A stretch of 64,000 bases of DNA from Pseudomonas sp. v388 (GCF_003935425.1 NZ_RHQN01000012.1:1-64000); one strand, 5' to 3'; counted from the stretch's first letter, positions 8,960 through 19,700 are shown. Made by a program: numbers and translations. Notes: a model not told the origin generated them from the sequence alone.

Positions 8960-9655
8960 TCAGGACTCGGTCATGGGCGGCAAGCCCCAGGCCTGGAGCG
9001 GAAACTCGGCCAGCGAAGCCAGCAGGAGATCGGCGTGCGCGTATTGCTCGACCGGCATGTGCGAGTCGGGCACCGCCACGGCAGACATCCCGGCAGCCTT
9101 GGCAGCGGTCACGCCAAAAGGGGAGTCCTCAAAGACCAGGCAGTCTTCAGGCGCCACACCCAGCCGGCGTGCCGCCACCAGAAAGATATCCGGAGCGGGC
9201 TTGGCAGCGCCGACTTCCGGGTCGTCCGCCGTTACGACCGTCTCGAACAGTTCGAACCAGGCGCGATGGAGCGTCGTCTTGGCGTGGAAGTAATGCACCG
9301 ACGAACTGGTGCCCACGGCGATAGGGATGTTGTTGGCGGCCAGATGGCGCACCAGCGCCTCGGCACCTGGCATCGCCGCCGCGCGTGGAAAGCGCTCGTC
9401 CAGCATGGGCTCGCGGACTTCCAGAAACTCCTCGATCGAGATCGGCAGCTCCAGCGCCTGAATCACATAGCCTGCGAAGTCCCGTGCACCCCGGCCGATG
9501 GTGTGCTGTTTTACCGACCAGTCGAAGGTCTTTCCATAACGGTTGGCGATCAGATTGGTGACTTCGGTATAGACCCCTTCGGTATCCAACAGCAGACCAT
9601 CCATATCGAAAATCACGGCCTTGATCGGGCGTCGCTGGTTTTGCTCTGCACTCAT
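8960..9655 (-). CDS. HAD-superfamily phosphatase, beta-phosphoglucomutase-like
   Basis: This 231-residue protein has HAD motif I DMDGLLLDT near the N-terminus, motif II in VGTSSS, the lysine of motif III in AAKPAPD, and motif IV in VFEDSPFGVTAAKAAG. The helical cap between motifs I and II makes it subclass I, the beta-phosphoglucomutase/sugar-phosphatase group (like YniC or HxpB). It probably hydrolyses a small phosphometabolite in the cytoplasm. The ATG at 9655 is preceded by GGATGTGAC; a TTG at 9676 would add seven residues. It is monocistronic as far as can be seen. Confidence 0.88.
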   Translation of the reverse strand: MSAEQNQRRPIKAVIFDMDGLLLDTEGVYTEVTNLIANRYGKTFDWSVKQHTIGRGARDFAGYVIQALELPISIEEFLEVREPMLDERFPRAAAMPGAEALVRHLAANNIPIAVGTSSSVHYFHAKTTLHRAWFELFETVVTADDPEVGAAKPAPDIFLVAARRLGVAPEDCLVFEDSPFGVTAAKAAGMSAVAVPDSHMPVEQYAHADLLLASLAEFPLQAWGLPPMTES

Positions 9656-9994
9656 GTCGTCACATCCGTTAACCAATTCGTTACCAGACTAACGGTTCGG
9701 CCAAGAACATGGCTACCCCTGTATTTGCGCATCGGCGACGGTAACGAACCACGGAACGCAGGTTCCACTGAGCGCGAAAAGGCGTGGTCCGCCACAGATC
9801 CGGGCATCACTGCTGGGCCGAGTGTGCGGTCGATGATAATCTTTCGCGTCTCTTCACCCTACGCCCGATCCTCGGGCAGGCGGTCCGCAGCGCAATCGGC
9901 ACCACAGTGCAAAAGCCTGTCATCCCGCCGTTCATGCCCATGCCGTGGGACAGGGAAGACCTTCAATCAATAGAACGGATATCGTCGAGTCACT
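9656..9994. other. Divergent intergenic region
   Basis: About 340 bases between the HAD phosphatase (leftward) and the DUF945 gene (rightward). Promoters for both must lie here. No RNA gene, repeat or clear operator was recognised. Confidence 0.5.
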
Positions 9995-11479
9995 ATGAAC
10001 AAAGCAGCAGGTATAGCAGTAGGTGTCGTGGTCGTGGTGGGTGCCTTGGCAACCGGTGGTGCCTGGTACACCGGCACCAGGCTTGAAGGCGTCCTGACCG
10101 ATTCGATTCAGAAAGCCAACCAGGAACTGAGCAAATCCTTCAAGGGCAGCAACACCAGCGTGACCCTGGAAATGGTCTCGCTGGATCGTCATGTCTTCAG
10201 CAGCACCGCACATTACCGTGTCGACATCCAGAACCTGACCGATAGCACCCTCAGTTCCGAACTGCGGTTCGTCGATCACATCGAGCACGGTCCGTTGCCA
10301 CTGTCTCGAGTGAAAAGACTGAACCTGGTGCCAGTCATGGCACTGAGCAATGTTGAAATGGAGAAGACCGAGGCCTGGGAGAAGTGGTTCGCGCTGAGTA
10401 AGGACGCGGCGCCGATCAAAGGCCAGACCAGCGTCGGTTACGACCGCTCCACCAAGGGCTGGTTGCAGATGGCACCGTTGGAGATGAACGATACGGACGG
10501 CACGTTCAAGTTCTCCGGCCTGAAGGTGAACTTCGATGCCACGGAAAATGCCGAGAAGCTGCGCCTGGATGGCGCCATGGACAACCTGCAACTGAATGTC
10601 GATTCGCCGGACGGCCCGGTGAGCATCGAGGCCAAGGGCCTGACGTTCGACACCGGCGGCACCAAGGGCAAGTCCGGGTTCTATCTGGGCCACTCGACGA
10701 TGAAGCTGCAGGATGCGGGGTTCCAGGTAATGGGCAAGCCGCCGGTTCGGCTCAAGGACTTCACCAATACCAACTTTGCCCAGGAAGAAGGCGGCAAGTT
10801 CGCCGCGCAGGTGAACTACGACATCGGCATGATTGCCTACGCGGGCAAGGATGTGGGCGCTGCGCACCTGGGCATCAAGATCGCCAACTTCGACGTGGTC
10901 GCCACGCAGTCGCTTTATGAGCTGTACCAGACCAGGATCCTGCCGCAACAGCAGGCCGCTGCCGCAACCGGCATCCCGCAGCCATTGCAGCTGGAACCGG
11001 CTGACGAGCAGCGCCTGCATGCCGATCTGGCGACGCTGCTGGCGGGCAAGCCACATATCGAAATGGACAAGCTGTCGCTCAAGACCACCAATGGTGAAAG
11101 CCACATGCGTCTGGCGATCGACCTGACCGAGCCGGGTTCGCTGGACCAGCCTGCCGACGCGATCGCGATGAAGGCACTGGGCCAAATCAACGCCAAAGTG
11201 GTGCTGTCCAAACCGATGATTCGCGACCTCGCCACTCAACAGGCGATTCGTGAAGGCCAGACCGACCTGAAGCTGATCGCGGAGCAGGCTACCGCAGCCA
11301 GCGACATGGCCAGTGCCATGGCGGAAATGATGCAGTTGGCAAAAGTCGAAGGCGACAACATCGTTTCTGAGCTGCACTACGCCAACGACGTAGTCGACTT
11401 CAACGGCCAAAAGATGCCAGTGCAGCAATTCATGGCAAACGTGCTGGGCAAAGTCGGCGCGCTGGGCGGCGGTCAGTAA
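9995..11479 (+). CDS. DUF945 (YdgA-family) protein
   Basis: This 494-residue protein begins with a single hydrophobic anchor (AGIAVGVVVVVGALATGGAWY, residues 5-24) followed by the conserved GTRLEG. The rest is predicted to be periplasmic and rich in amphipathic strands, as in YdgA/DUF945 proteins of proteobacteria. Segments such as VSLDRHVFSSTAHYRV and the C-terminal VDFNGQKMPVQQFM fit that family. The molecular function of the family is poorly defined; an envelope role is inferred from topology. The gene stands alone and is followed by a REP-like repeat. Confidence 0.85.
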   Translation: MNKAAGIAVGVVVVVGALATGGAWYTGTRLEGVLTDSIQKANQELSKSFKGSNTSVTLEMVSLDRHVFSSTAHYRVDIQNLTDSTLSSELRFVDHIEHGPLPLSRVKRLNLVPVMALSNVEMEKTEAWEKWFALSKDAAPIKGQTSVGYDRSTKGWLQMAPLEMNDTDGTFKFSGLKVNFDATENAEKLRLDGAMDNLQLNVDSPDGPVSIEAKGLTFDTGGTKGKSGFYLGHSTMKLQDAGFQVMGKPPVRLKDFTNTNFAQEEGGKFAAQVNYDIGMIAYAGKDVGAAHLGIKIANFDVVATQSLYELYQTRILPQQQAAAATGIPQPLQLEPADEQRLHADLATLLAGKPHIEMDKLSLKTTNGESHMRLAIDLTEPGSLDQPADAIAMKALGQINAKVVLSKPMIRDLATQQAIREGQTDLKLIAEQATAASDMASAMAEMMQLAKVEGDNIVSELHYANDVVDFNGQKMPVQQFMANVLGKVGALGGGQ

Positions 11480-11496
11480 GGTTGCAAGTCCGTCAT

Positions 11497-11601
11497 CGCC
11501 AGCAAGCCGTAATCCTGTGGAAGCCCGCTTGCTGGCGAAGGCGCTGGATCAAGCGATAGAGCTGTGATCCAGACCACCGTCGCGGGCGAGCGCGCTCCTG
11601 C
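11497..11601. repeat. REP-like palindromic repeat
   Basis: CGCCAGCAAGC (11497-11507) and GCTTGCTGGCG (11527-11537) are a perfect 11-bp inverted repeat. Next comes GCGAAGGCGCTGGATC, and GCGGGCGAGCGCGCTCCTGC closes the unit. The composition matches Pseudomonas REP elements of the 'GTAGGAGCG...GCGAAGG' type, here with a diverged left arm. It lies between the convergent DUF945 and chemoreceptor genes. Confidence 0.65.
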
Positions 11602-11632
11602 AATCAGGCATGAAACCCGGCGCTGCCCGTCA

Positions 11633-13651
11633 TTACTGGGTCAAACCCACCAGGGTATCCGCCAATTGGCGGGTACGTTGCGAGGTGCCGGCTGTCATGT
11701 CGCTGGAGCCTTCCAGCTCGGTCAACAATCCAGTCAGCGTGCCGACTTCCGCCGACTGCTCCTCGATATGCTGCGCGACCTTGCGAATCTCTTCGGCAAG
11801 CCGGTCGATATCGGTCCCGATGTCACTCGCGTTCTGTGAAGTCTTCTGCGCCAGCTGGCGCACTTCATCGGCCACCACCGCAAAGCCCCGACCCATATCG
11901 CCCGCCCGTGCCGCCTCGATGGCCGCGTTGAGGGCCAGCAGGTTGGTCTGCCCGGCAATCTGCTGGATGGTCTGCACCACCGACTGAATGCGCAAACTGG
12001 ACTTGGCCAGTTCCCGCGAACTCAACACCACATCGTCAGCCTGCTCGGCCAGGCTCTTGACCGTTGCACCGGCCTTGTCGATAACCTTCTCCTGATTGGA
12101 AATGGTCTGCGTCAGCTCATCCATCGACACGTGCAGCTCGCCCGAGTAATGGCGCAACTGATCGGCGATTTCTTCCTGATCCTGATGCGCCTTGATCAAC
12201 ACATCACCCAGATCACTCAACCCGCTGAACACCGGCTGAATCTGTTCGTCCAGCCCGCTGGGATCGATGGACTGCGCAAAGTTGCGCTGTTTGAACTGGT
12301 CGATCTGCTTGACCACCACATGGCTGAGCCCGGCCAGTTTCTTGATCTGCCGACGCAGAAAGAACGCTTTGAACTCGCCGTAGTAGGCGATGAAGTTATC
12401 GATGTATTCATCGCGAAACGGCTGGTCCTCGGCGGCCTTGAAAAAGAACACCGCCGTCAGCGTCTGGTTCAGGTTCAGCCCAAGGATCTCACCGAAGGTC
12501 GAGAACCCCACCACGGGCGTGTCGCCAAACACATCGTTCATGCGCCCCAGTTCGCTGCCGTTGTTCAGGCGACGCAGAATGCAATCGCTGAGCAGACCAA
12601 GCAGCGGCTTGCCGGACTTACCCTGCAGGAAGCGGTTGAAGTCCTTGCGCGTGGTATCGATCATCGAGGTGCGCTTGACCATCACCAGCTCTTCGCCGGG
12701 CGCCACGTCGCAGAACAGGTGAACCCGCTCGCTTTCATAATCGATACGCGCGATGGAGCGCACGAACAGTTCTTCCCCCACGCGAATGGCGAAGGAATAC
12801 TGCGCCAGCTTACTCTCCAGGTCGCGGCGTTCGCATTGCAACGCGTCGCACAAGGCCGCGACCATGGTGGTGATCTCGCCTCGAGAGTTGACCACCTGGC
12901 TGATGTAGCGCTCTTCCAGCGATGCAGTCAGAACACTCAGGCTCAGTGAGGTGGCCTCGAAGTTCTGGCTTTTGAAAACGCCGAAGCGTACGTTCCTGGC
13001 GCTCTTGAGAAACACCACCTGAGCATGGTTCTGGTAACTGCGCTTGCCATCGTGGATCAGGGTTTTCTGGAAGTCCCCTTTACCACCGGCCGAGCCGCCG
13101 ACGAACAGGCACGGAAAACGCCCGGACTCGTACAGCGCCTCCATGAAAAAGGATTCCGACGCCGACAACCCGTCGAAAGTGACATAGGCCAGCGTGTCGC
13201 GATGGTCGATGGGCGTGCTGACCTGGGTACGCTTGATCGAGTCGGTCAGGCGCGCGATCCGTTCACGCATGGACAAGCGCTTGCCTTGACCGCGGATGTC
13301 TTCGCTGTGCAATGGAATATGCACCACTTCTGCACTCTTGATCACACTGGAATCGAACAGTGCCAGGACAATCCGATCCCACTGGTTACCGGCGGCGCAA
13401 TACAGCGAATCGTTGCTGGAACTCAGCTCGCCTGAAGTCGTGCACAGGCTGATCTTCGCGTTGGGAAACCGCGAAGCAACGGCACGCGCCACTTGATCGA
13501 AATCGACATGCGGAGAGACAAAACCGGTCAGGTACACCGGCTCGAAACTCAGGCCCGACAATTTGTCATTCAGATCCCGGGCCGTGGTGATGACACTCAG
13601 AACACCACCGGCGCGTGAAGCCTTGGTCTGAAAACGCGATAGAAAACTCAT
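11633..13651 (-). CDS. Soluble methyl-accepting chemotaxis protein with FIST sensor domains
   Basis: This 672-residue receptor has no transmembrane helix. The N-terminal half (about 15-390) carries FIST_N and FIST_C features: [50 protein letters not shown], and [13 protein letters not shown] near 375. The C-terminal half is an MCP signalling coiled coil with the conserved hairpin tip ([22 protein letters not shown], followed by [16 protein letters not shown]) near 560-600. FIST domains are proposed to bind small molecules such as amino acids, so this should be a cytoplasmic chemoreceptor. It lacks a C-terminal CheR-docking pentapeptide. No che genes are adjacent; it is an orphan receptor. Confidence 0.93.
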   Translation of the reverse strand: MSFLSRFQTKASRAGGVLSVITTARDLNDKLSGLSFEPVYLTGFVSPHVDFDQVARAVASRFPNAKISLCTTSGELSSSNDSLYCAAGNQWDRIVLALFDSSVIKSAEVVHIPLHSEDIRGQGKRLSMRERIARLTDSIKRTQVSTPIDHRDTLAYVTFDGLSASESFFMEALYESGRFPCLFVGGSAGGKGDFQKTLIHDGKRSYQNHAQVVFLKSARNVRFGVFKSQNFEATSLSLSVLTASLEERYISQVVNSRGEITTMVAALCDALQCERRDLESKLAQYSFAIRVGEELFVRSIARIDYESERVHLFCDVAPGEELVMVKRTSMIDTTRKDFNRFLQGKSGKPLLGLLSDCILRRLNNGSELGRMNDVFGDTPVVGFSTFGEILGLNLNQTLTAVFFFKAAEDQPFRDEYIDNFIAYYGEFKAFFLRRQIKKLAGLSHVVVKQIDQFKQRNFAQSIDPSGLDEQIQPVFSGLSDLGDVLIKAHQDQEEIADQLRHYSGELHVSMDELTQTISNQEKVIDKAGATVKSLAEQADDVVLSSRELAKSSLRIQSVVQTIQQIAGQTNLLALNAAIEAARAGDMGRGFAVVADEVRQLAQKTSQNASDIGTDIDRLAEEIRKVAQHIEEQSAEVGTLTGLLTELEGSSDMTAGTSQRTRQLADTLVGLTQ

Positions 13652-13937
13652 GGTTGAATCCGCAAAGTAAGGGGAGGGATCGCAAAAAACGTAGCCCGAT
13701 GCTTTGCCATCGGCGGAGAAACGATTCAGCGTAGTAGCCTGGCAATGAATTTTGCCTATGAGTCACGCCCGTGCCGCCAGAATGCCGCTGCTGGGGATGG
13801 GGAAGAAGTGCAAGGGCCGGAGAACAGGGTGTTTTTAGAGGAGCAGCGCTGACGCCGACGGAAACGGGAAGGCACCGGGTAGAAATCGATCTGACGAACG
13901 GTCGCGAGGTTTCAGGCTGGTGCAGCTTCAGTCCCAA

Positions 13938-14640
13938 GGGCCTAATCACCTGGACTGGAACGGTAACCGTCCGATATCCGGTTCATAAAACCGAAACGTG
14001 TTGAAGCGCAGACCCGTCACTCGGTCCCGGGACTGGCCCTTAAAGCGCAGGTTTTGTTTTTCTAAGTATTACGGCTCGCGGGTTTCTTAGGCGGTATTGC
14101 CCCAGACGTGGTAGCGCGCCTGCCAGACGGTGTGGCCGTCGTTTTCGGTCAGTTGTTCGGGCAGGCCGTTGAGGTCGATGTAGTAGTAGCGGATGTTTTG
14201 TAGGGCGCCATTGCCGTCGACGCGGGCCAGCGGTTCGTAGCCGTTGTCGGCGTACACGTACAAACTGGTCTGGCTGTTCTTGTGTTCCTGCAGCAGGCGC
14301 ATGCCGTCCCAGGTGAAACGGGTTTCGCCCAGCGGGAAACCGTGGCTGTCGTGTTCAGACTTCTCGATTCGGCGTCCCAACGGGTCGTACACCATCTTCA
14401 CGATGGTTTCCCGCGCGCCATGCTGGTTGCGCACTTCCACGAGCCGGTGTTCAGCGTCGTAAGCAAAGCGCTGCACGCGATGGCTGCCGCTGCGTTTCTC
14501 GATCATCGCCCGAAGGCGTCGTAGCGATGACGCTTGTCCTGATAGGCCAACAGCTCGTTGTGAACCACAAGGTCTACGCCTTGAGGTGAGCTGTCCGGCA
14601 TGCTGAAGCGTCCGATATAGTCAGTATCGGTCCAGATCCA
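13938..14640 (-). pseudogene. Degenerate Rhs core fragment (3' part)
   Basis: This is a diverged copy of the 3' end of the intact rhs core (compare with about 17120-17760). In three frames it reads SSPQGVDLVVHNELLAY and YDAFGR; then, after loss of one C near 14506, MIEKRSGSHRVQRFAYDA through to ARYHVWGNTA. A TAA follows at 14087 where the intact gene has a glutamate codon (TCTTAG against TCTTCG on the plus strand). Beyond the stop, similarity continues with more indels to the PDPIGL region near 13940, where Rhs cores end. Any toxin tip that once followed is gone. Over 14093-14500 the two copies are nearly identical, so the duplication is recent or kept alike by recombination. Confidence 0.85.
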
Positions 14641-14663
14641 TTATGGTCGGTGACGATCGATAT

Positions 14664-15275
14664 TTAAGCTCGACCAATTTTCCCAATTTCCCTAGAATCA
14701 ACGATTTCAAAACCTTTTAGTTCTATTTTTTGGAGCATTTCAGCTGCGTAAGCCGAGAAAAAAATATACCCCAACAGGCTCGTGTCTCGAATACTGAAAA
14801 CGTCCTTGTCGACGTCCGGTTTGACTGCCAGGCTTGCAATATGTTTTATTTCTCCAGTCTTTCTATAGTCAATATTTGAATTCGAACGGTCGATGATCTC
14901 GATGGATTCTCGATGCTCTGCACGCTGGCGAATGAAGTAATAATTGCTGGCCCCGCTTTTTTCGCCTTTAGGTGTCACTATATCAAGCTTTGCGATCTCC
15001 CAATTTCCTTTTGATAGAGTTTCAAATATAGAAAAAAAATGTTCGCTAATGATGTGTCCGCCAAAAGCTGAACGGAAATCGAAGTCGTATTTTTTGTCTT
15101 TGGTGACGAGGATAAGCTTAGCAGGAAGGCTCGCAAGCGTTTCGCCGGGTTCTACGTAGTACCAGCTTTCTCCCATGCCTTCGTCATAGATGCCGGCGTA
15201 AAATACCTCATTAAGCACGCCGTCAATAAAGGATGGGCAATATTTTTCTTTTTTCATTGCAAGTGTGTAATGCAT
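14664..15275 (-). CDS. Putative orphan immunity protein (Imm11/DUF1629-like)
   Basis: This 203-residue protein is predicted to be soluble. It begins MHYTLAMKKEKYCPSF and ends with a strand-helix module (AAEMLQKIELKGFEIVD) that recalls the C-terminus of Imm11/DUF1629 immunity proteins, which often accompany AHH-type nuclease toxins. I chose the ATG at 15275 because GAGG lies five bases upstream and the toxin fragment stops only ten bases before; the longer frame to 15407 overlaps that fragment. Base composition is more AT-rich than the T6SS genes, as is usual for exchangeable tip/immunity cassettes. The family call is tentative; the immunity role rests on position. Confidence 0.6.
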   Translation of the reverse strand: MHYTLAMKKEKYCPSFIDGVLNEVFYAGIYDEGMGESWYYVEPGETLASLPAKLILVTKDKKYDFDFRSAFGGHIISEHFFSIFETLSKGNWEIAKLDIVTPKGEKSGASNYYFIRQRAEHRESIEIIDRSNSNIDYRKTGEIKHIASLAVKPDVDKDVFSIRDTSLLGYIFFSAYAAEMLQKIELKGFEIVDSREIGKIGRA

Positions 15276-15285
15276 TTGAACCTCG

Positions 15286-15507
15286 TTAGCAAAGTCGACC
15301 AGTTGTCGATTTGGTTCGTATTCTTCCTGAGATGGTTTTCTTTCGAAGACTACGTTGGAGTGACTCGACTTGTTGTTTTGCCTGCGCCTTTGATAAAGAA
15401 TTAGCATAGTAGCGATTCTTGATGCGCTCTATTTTCTCATCGACAAGTGCCGAATAGTCTTTGTGCGAGCCGTTGTGATAAATCTTGGCGCCAATTGTTG
15501 AACACAT
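15286..15507 (-). pseudogene. Displaced AHH-type nuclease tip fragment
   Basis: The 73-residue frame reads IYHNGSHKDYSALVDEKIE, then a coiled, basic C-terminus. The H-x-GSH-x-x-Y pattern followed by a helix resembles the C-terminal half of AHH nuclease domains found at Rhs and polymorphic toxin tips. The catalytic AHH half and any Rhs core are missing: a TAA lies two codons before the ATG and no ribosome binding site is present. It sits between the intact immunity gene and an orphan immunity gene, the place where displaced tips are usually found. Confidence 0.6.
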
Positions 15508-15554
15508 TTTAGTTTAGCGGCGATAATATCATAGCTTTATCAGCCGCTAGGTGG

Positions 15555-16715
15555 CTATTCGATACCGGCGGGCTTGGGCAAGCATATACTGCCCCAGCTC
15601 CCTGTCTGCTTTCGCTGTACAAGAGATATTAGAGATTCTCCTGAAGGACAGCCTTTTTTTCCGAATTTAACGGGTGTCAGAACAAAGAGAAAAACTTTAT
15701 CGTCTTCATCTGTATCGGCTGCGTCAGGTTTTTTGTTCCATGCCTTGTTCACTACAAGGAGTGCATCTATTTCATCTGGCCAGGCAAGATCGGAGTAGGC
15801 GTCTTGCGATCGACAGATCAGCATACTTTCTTTGAGTGGAGCATTATTTTTCGTGCGATCCGCAAGCCTTGAAAGAAGGTGTACTGGGAATGCCCAAGGG
15901 TCGTCGAGCGAAAGATCTAGACGAGGCAATGGCCAGTCCCCGGGGAGGCACAGAAAAAGCTCGGTACGAGGAACGTTGCGGAACAAACCAACGGTGAAGA
16001 GCAGTTTTAGTTTGTTTTTCCCATCGATACAACTGATACGCAGCTGTACGCCATTCGTGCTTATGGTGGGCGCAAATTTCTCTGGTAATACCCAGCCGGC
16101 TGTATTGTGAACAAAATTTATAATCGGCCCGCCGAACTGTTCATCTGCACTGACAGTAATATCCTTGACGCTTAATGCGCCCCGCTTTTCGAGAATCTCT
16201 TTGATCTCGTCTTGCCCCCAGGCTTCGGCTAGATCTCTTGGCGAAATATTCAGCCTTGTGTGCAGCCTGTTGATATCTGCCCCATTATCGATCAATAGCT
16301 CACAGGCTTCCCGATGACCGGAAATTACTGCTTCCATCAGAGGAGTAGTGATACTCAAATTGTCGGCATCGACATGAGCTCCTTTTTTCAGGAGAAGTCG
16401 CATGGTCAGCAAATGGCCGTTGGCGGCAGCATTATGAAGAGCTGTAGAGTATCCTTCTTCGCTGGCAGTGACGTTAATGTCGATACCCAGCTCGATCAAT
16501 CTTTCGCAGATGCGCGACTTTCCATACTCTGCAGCTTCGTGAAGTAGCCCGCCGCGTCCACGCAGCCCATGTCTTGGCGCATCCCTAAGCTCTGGGATGT
16601 GTTTTAATGCCTCCTCAACGCAAGAAAGCTGGTCATTTTTTATATAAGAATATAAGTCTAATAAAGTTCCACGATTTTTTTCGCATATAACTGCCATGTC
16701 GTCATTTTTTTTCAA
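15555..16715 (-). CDS. Ankyrin-repeat plus SUFU-domain immunity protein
   Basis: This 386-residue protein has about four ankyrin repeats (LLHEAAEYGKSRICERLIELG, TALHNAAANGHLLTMRLLLKKGA, TPLMEAVISGHREACELLIDNGA; residues 55-180) and then a suppressor-of-fused-like domain (about 190-375; FLCLPGDWPLP, DPWAFPVHLLSRL, FVLTPVKF). Both modules are known immunity domains in polymorphic toxin systems. It directly follows the Rhs gene, so it most likely neutralises the AHH nuclease tip in the cytoplasm. The start is a TTG at 16715: AAAGGAA lies seven to nine bases upstream and the codon overlaps the rhs stop (TTGA). The first ATG, six codons later, has no ribosome binding site. Confidence 0.85.
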   Translation of the reverse strand: MKKNDDMAVICEKNRGTLLDLYSYIKNDQLSCVEEALKHIPELRDAPRHGLRGRGGLLHEAAEYGKSRICERLIELGIDINVTASEEGYSTALHNAAANGHLLTMRLLLKKGAHVDADNLSITTPLMEAVISGHREACELLIDNGADINRLHTRLNISPRDLAEAWGQDEIKEILEKRGALSVKDITVSADEQFGGPIINFVHNTAGWVLPEKFAPTISTNGVQLRISCIDGKNKLKLLFTVGLFRNVPRTELFLCLPGDWPLPRLDLSLDDPWAFPVHLLSRLADRTKNNAPLKESMLICRSQDAYSDLAWPDEIDALLVVNKAWNKKPDAADTDEDDKVFLFVLTPVKFGKKGCPSGESLISLVQRKQTGSWGSICLPKPAGIE

Positions 16716-19700
16716 AATCTGTTCCTTTCCATTAACTTGCCCATCGCTCGGAGCTCTTCTACCACTGATGCTTTTCCGCCTTTGTCTGCAATGGACAGTG
16801 CTTCAAAAACCTTCTTCGCGCTAGCAATAGAATGATTACCTGCGCCGTTCTGCGCCCATGTGAAATTACGTAGGTCATTGTTCAGGCCGATCTTGTGCTT
16901 TGCTAATATCTCCTGCGCACCCGTAATGTAGCGTTGATTCTCAGGCTTCCAGGTGCGAGGCGCCTTTTCTCTTACAATATGGTGATAGTGCGGATTGACC
17001 ATGCCTGCGGGGGCTGGCCCCATTTTGGCCTTATCCGCTTTGCTCAAGCGGCAGACCTCCCACCCCCACGGATCCACCCACCCAATCGGATTCGGCGCGT
17101 ATTGATACAGGTTGATCCCACCCGCCAACCCAATCGGATCCGGGGTGGTAAACCGTCCGATATCCGGATCATAGAACCGAAACGTGTTGAAGTGCAGCCC
17201 TGTCTCTCGGTCCAGATACTGACCCTGAAAGCGCAGGTTCTGTTCTTCGAGGTAGTACGGCTCGCGGGTTTCTTCGGCGGTATTGCCCCAGACGTGGTAG
17301 CGCGCCTGCCAGACGGTGTGGCCGTCGTTTTCGGTCAGTTGTTCGGGCAGGCCGTTGAGGTTGTTGTGGTAGTAGCGGATCCTTTGCAGGGCGCCAATGC
17401 CGTCGACGCGGGCCAGCGGTTCGTAGCCGTTGTCGGCGTACACGTACAAACTGGTCTGGCTGTTCTTGTGTTCCTGCAGCAGGCGCATGCCGTCCCAGGT
17501 GAAACGGGTTTCGCCCAGCGGGAAACCGTGGCTGTCGTGTTCAGACTTCTCGATTCGGCGTCCCAAGGGGTCGTACACCATCTTCACGATGGTTTCCCGC
17601 GCGCCATGCTGGTTGCGCACTTCCACGAGCCGGTGCTCGGCGTCGTAAGCAAAGCGCTGCACGCGATGGCTGCCGCTGCGTTTCTCGATCATCCGCCCGA
17701 AGGCGTCGTAGCGATAACGCTTGTCCTCATAAGTCAGCAGCTTGTTGTGGACCACCAGACCTGCGCCTTGGGGTGGGCCGTCGAGCAGGTTGGCGGCGGC
17801 GTCGTAGGCGAAGGTTTCGCGCTGACCTTGCTGGCTGTCCTGGCTGGCGATGATGCGCCCGGTGGCGTCGTAGTGCAGCAACTGGCGATGTTCGCTGCGT
17901 GGTTGCTGGTCTAAACGACCGATCAGGTTATCGGCGGGGTCGAACTCGAAGTGCTTTTGCGCGGCCGCCGGCAGAATCGGTGCTTGGCTAGCATGTCGGC
18001 GTTTACGCGAGCGAAGACGTCCGCTGCGGTCGTATTCGCTGCGGGTGCTGATCTGGCCCTGGGTGCGCAACACTTCACGATGCAGGCGATCACGCTCGAA
18101 GTCGCTGATCAGCTGACCATCCAGATTAATCTGGTGCAGATGACCGCTGCCGTAATACAGATGGTTGAGCCATCGGCCGTCAGGAAGCTGGGTCTGGAGC
18201 AGATTACCCAGCTCGTCGTAGTGATGTTTCAAGCTGCCGGCAGCACTTTGATCCTCCACCAGCTGGCCAAGCGCGTCGTAGCTGAATTTCAGCCGGGATG
18301 ACTGGCCGGCGTGGTCGATGAACGCTGCTTCGGTCAGTTGATCGACCGGGTTATAGGTGTATTCCGTACGGCCGTCGTCGGTGATTTTGGCGATCAGGCG
18401 CCCGACCGGGTCGCGCTCCAGCAGATGAATGATCGGCGGGACGGCTTCACTCGGTACCAAGGCCAGACCGCTGCCGAAAGGCGCCGGTACCCACTCCACG
18501 CGAGTGGCATTATCCAGAGGGTCATAGCCGTAGCGTCGGGCGCTGCCGTCAAGGTCGGTTTGTTCAGTCAGGCGATCACCTGCATCCCACGCAAACCGAT
18601 AGCTTTCACCATTTTCGTTGGTCAATGCCTGCAAGCGGCCGTAGATGTCGTAGCTGAACTGCACACCTCTGCCGACCGCATCGATTCGTTGACGAACCTG
18701 GCCGCGACGGTCGTATTGATAACCGGTGGCGTGTCCCGCGGGATCGACATAGCCGGTGAGCTGCCCGCTGCCGTCGCGCAAGTATTGCTCGACCCGCCCA
18801 TCCGGCAGCTGACTGCGCAGCAGTCGGCCTTGCGCGTCATGTTCATAGGTGGTGCGCTCGCCCAGCGCGTCGGTGACGACCTGTAGATAGCCATGCCGGT
18901 CGTAGCTGAAACGGGTTGGATATCCCGAGCAGTCGACATGCTCGATCAGCTGCCCCAGCTCGTTCCATTGAAGGGTCTTGCGTTTGTCGGTGGCGTCGAT
19001 GATTTCCACGGTCTGGCCATGGTTGTCGTAGCGATAGCGGGTCACCTGGCCGAGCGGGTCGATCTCGTCGGTGCAATTGCCGCGTGGGTCGTAGCGATAC
19101 TGCCAGCTGTTGCCCGCCGCATCGGTTTCTACCGCCGGCAGCGACCAGTGCTCCAGCCACAGAGTCGATTCGCGGCGGCCCAGCGGATCGAGCGTTTCGG
19201 ACAAGTTGCCCGAATCGTCGTAGCTGTAGCTGTACTGCCCACCCTGAGGATCGGTAGCGCTCAGCAATTGACGTTCATCGTTCCATTCAAAGCGCCAGGT
19301 GTTGCCGAGATTATCGGTGTATTCGGTGATTTGATGTTGCGGGTTCCAGCGGCGCAGGCTGCTGCGTTGCAGGCCATCCACCACACGGGTCGCGCCATTG
19401 CTCAGGTCATAGCTGAACGCATAGCTGTCACCTTCATCGGTCCAATGTCGGACCACACGCCATTCAACGCCATCGATCTGCGCCCACTCGTAGAAGCAGC
19501 GCAACCCCGTGGGTAATTGGTGCTCGACCATGCGCCGATCAAGGTCGTAGGCAAAGCGGCGCTGGATCTGGCCCAGCGCATTGCGAACTTCCGCAAGGTC
19601 GCCACGACTGTCGTACGCATAGCTGACCAGTACCTCGCGCTGTTGATCGGGATAGAGCCGCTCGACTTGCTGCAGCCGCTCGGGCCATTGCTCGCTATAG

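Noticed and set aside
14087-14506. A 139-codon frame that could be annotated as a small Rhs protein
   Set aside because: It is an internal piece of a degenerate Rhs core copy with a frameshift before and a premature stop after.
15276-15407. A 44-codon N-terminal extension of the orphan immunity gene
   Set aside because: It overlaps the toxin fragment in another frame, while an ATG with GAGG at the right spacing lies at 15275.
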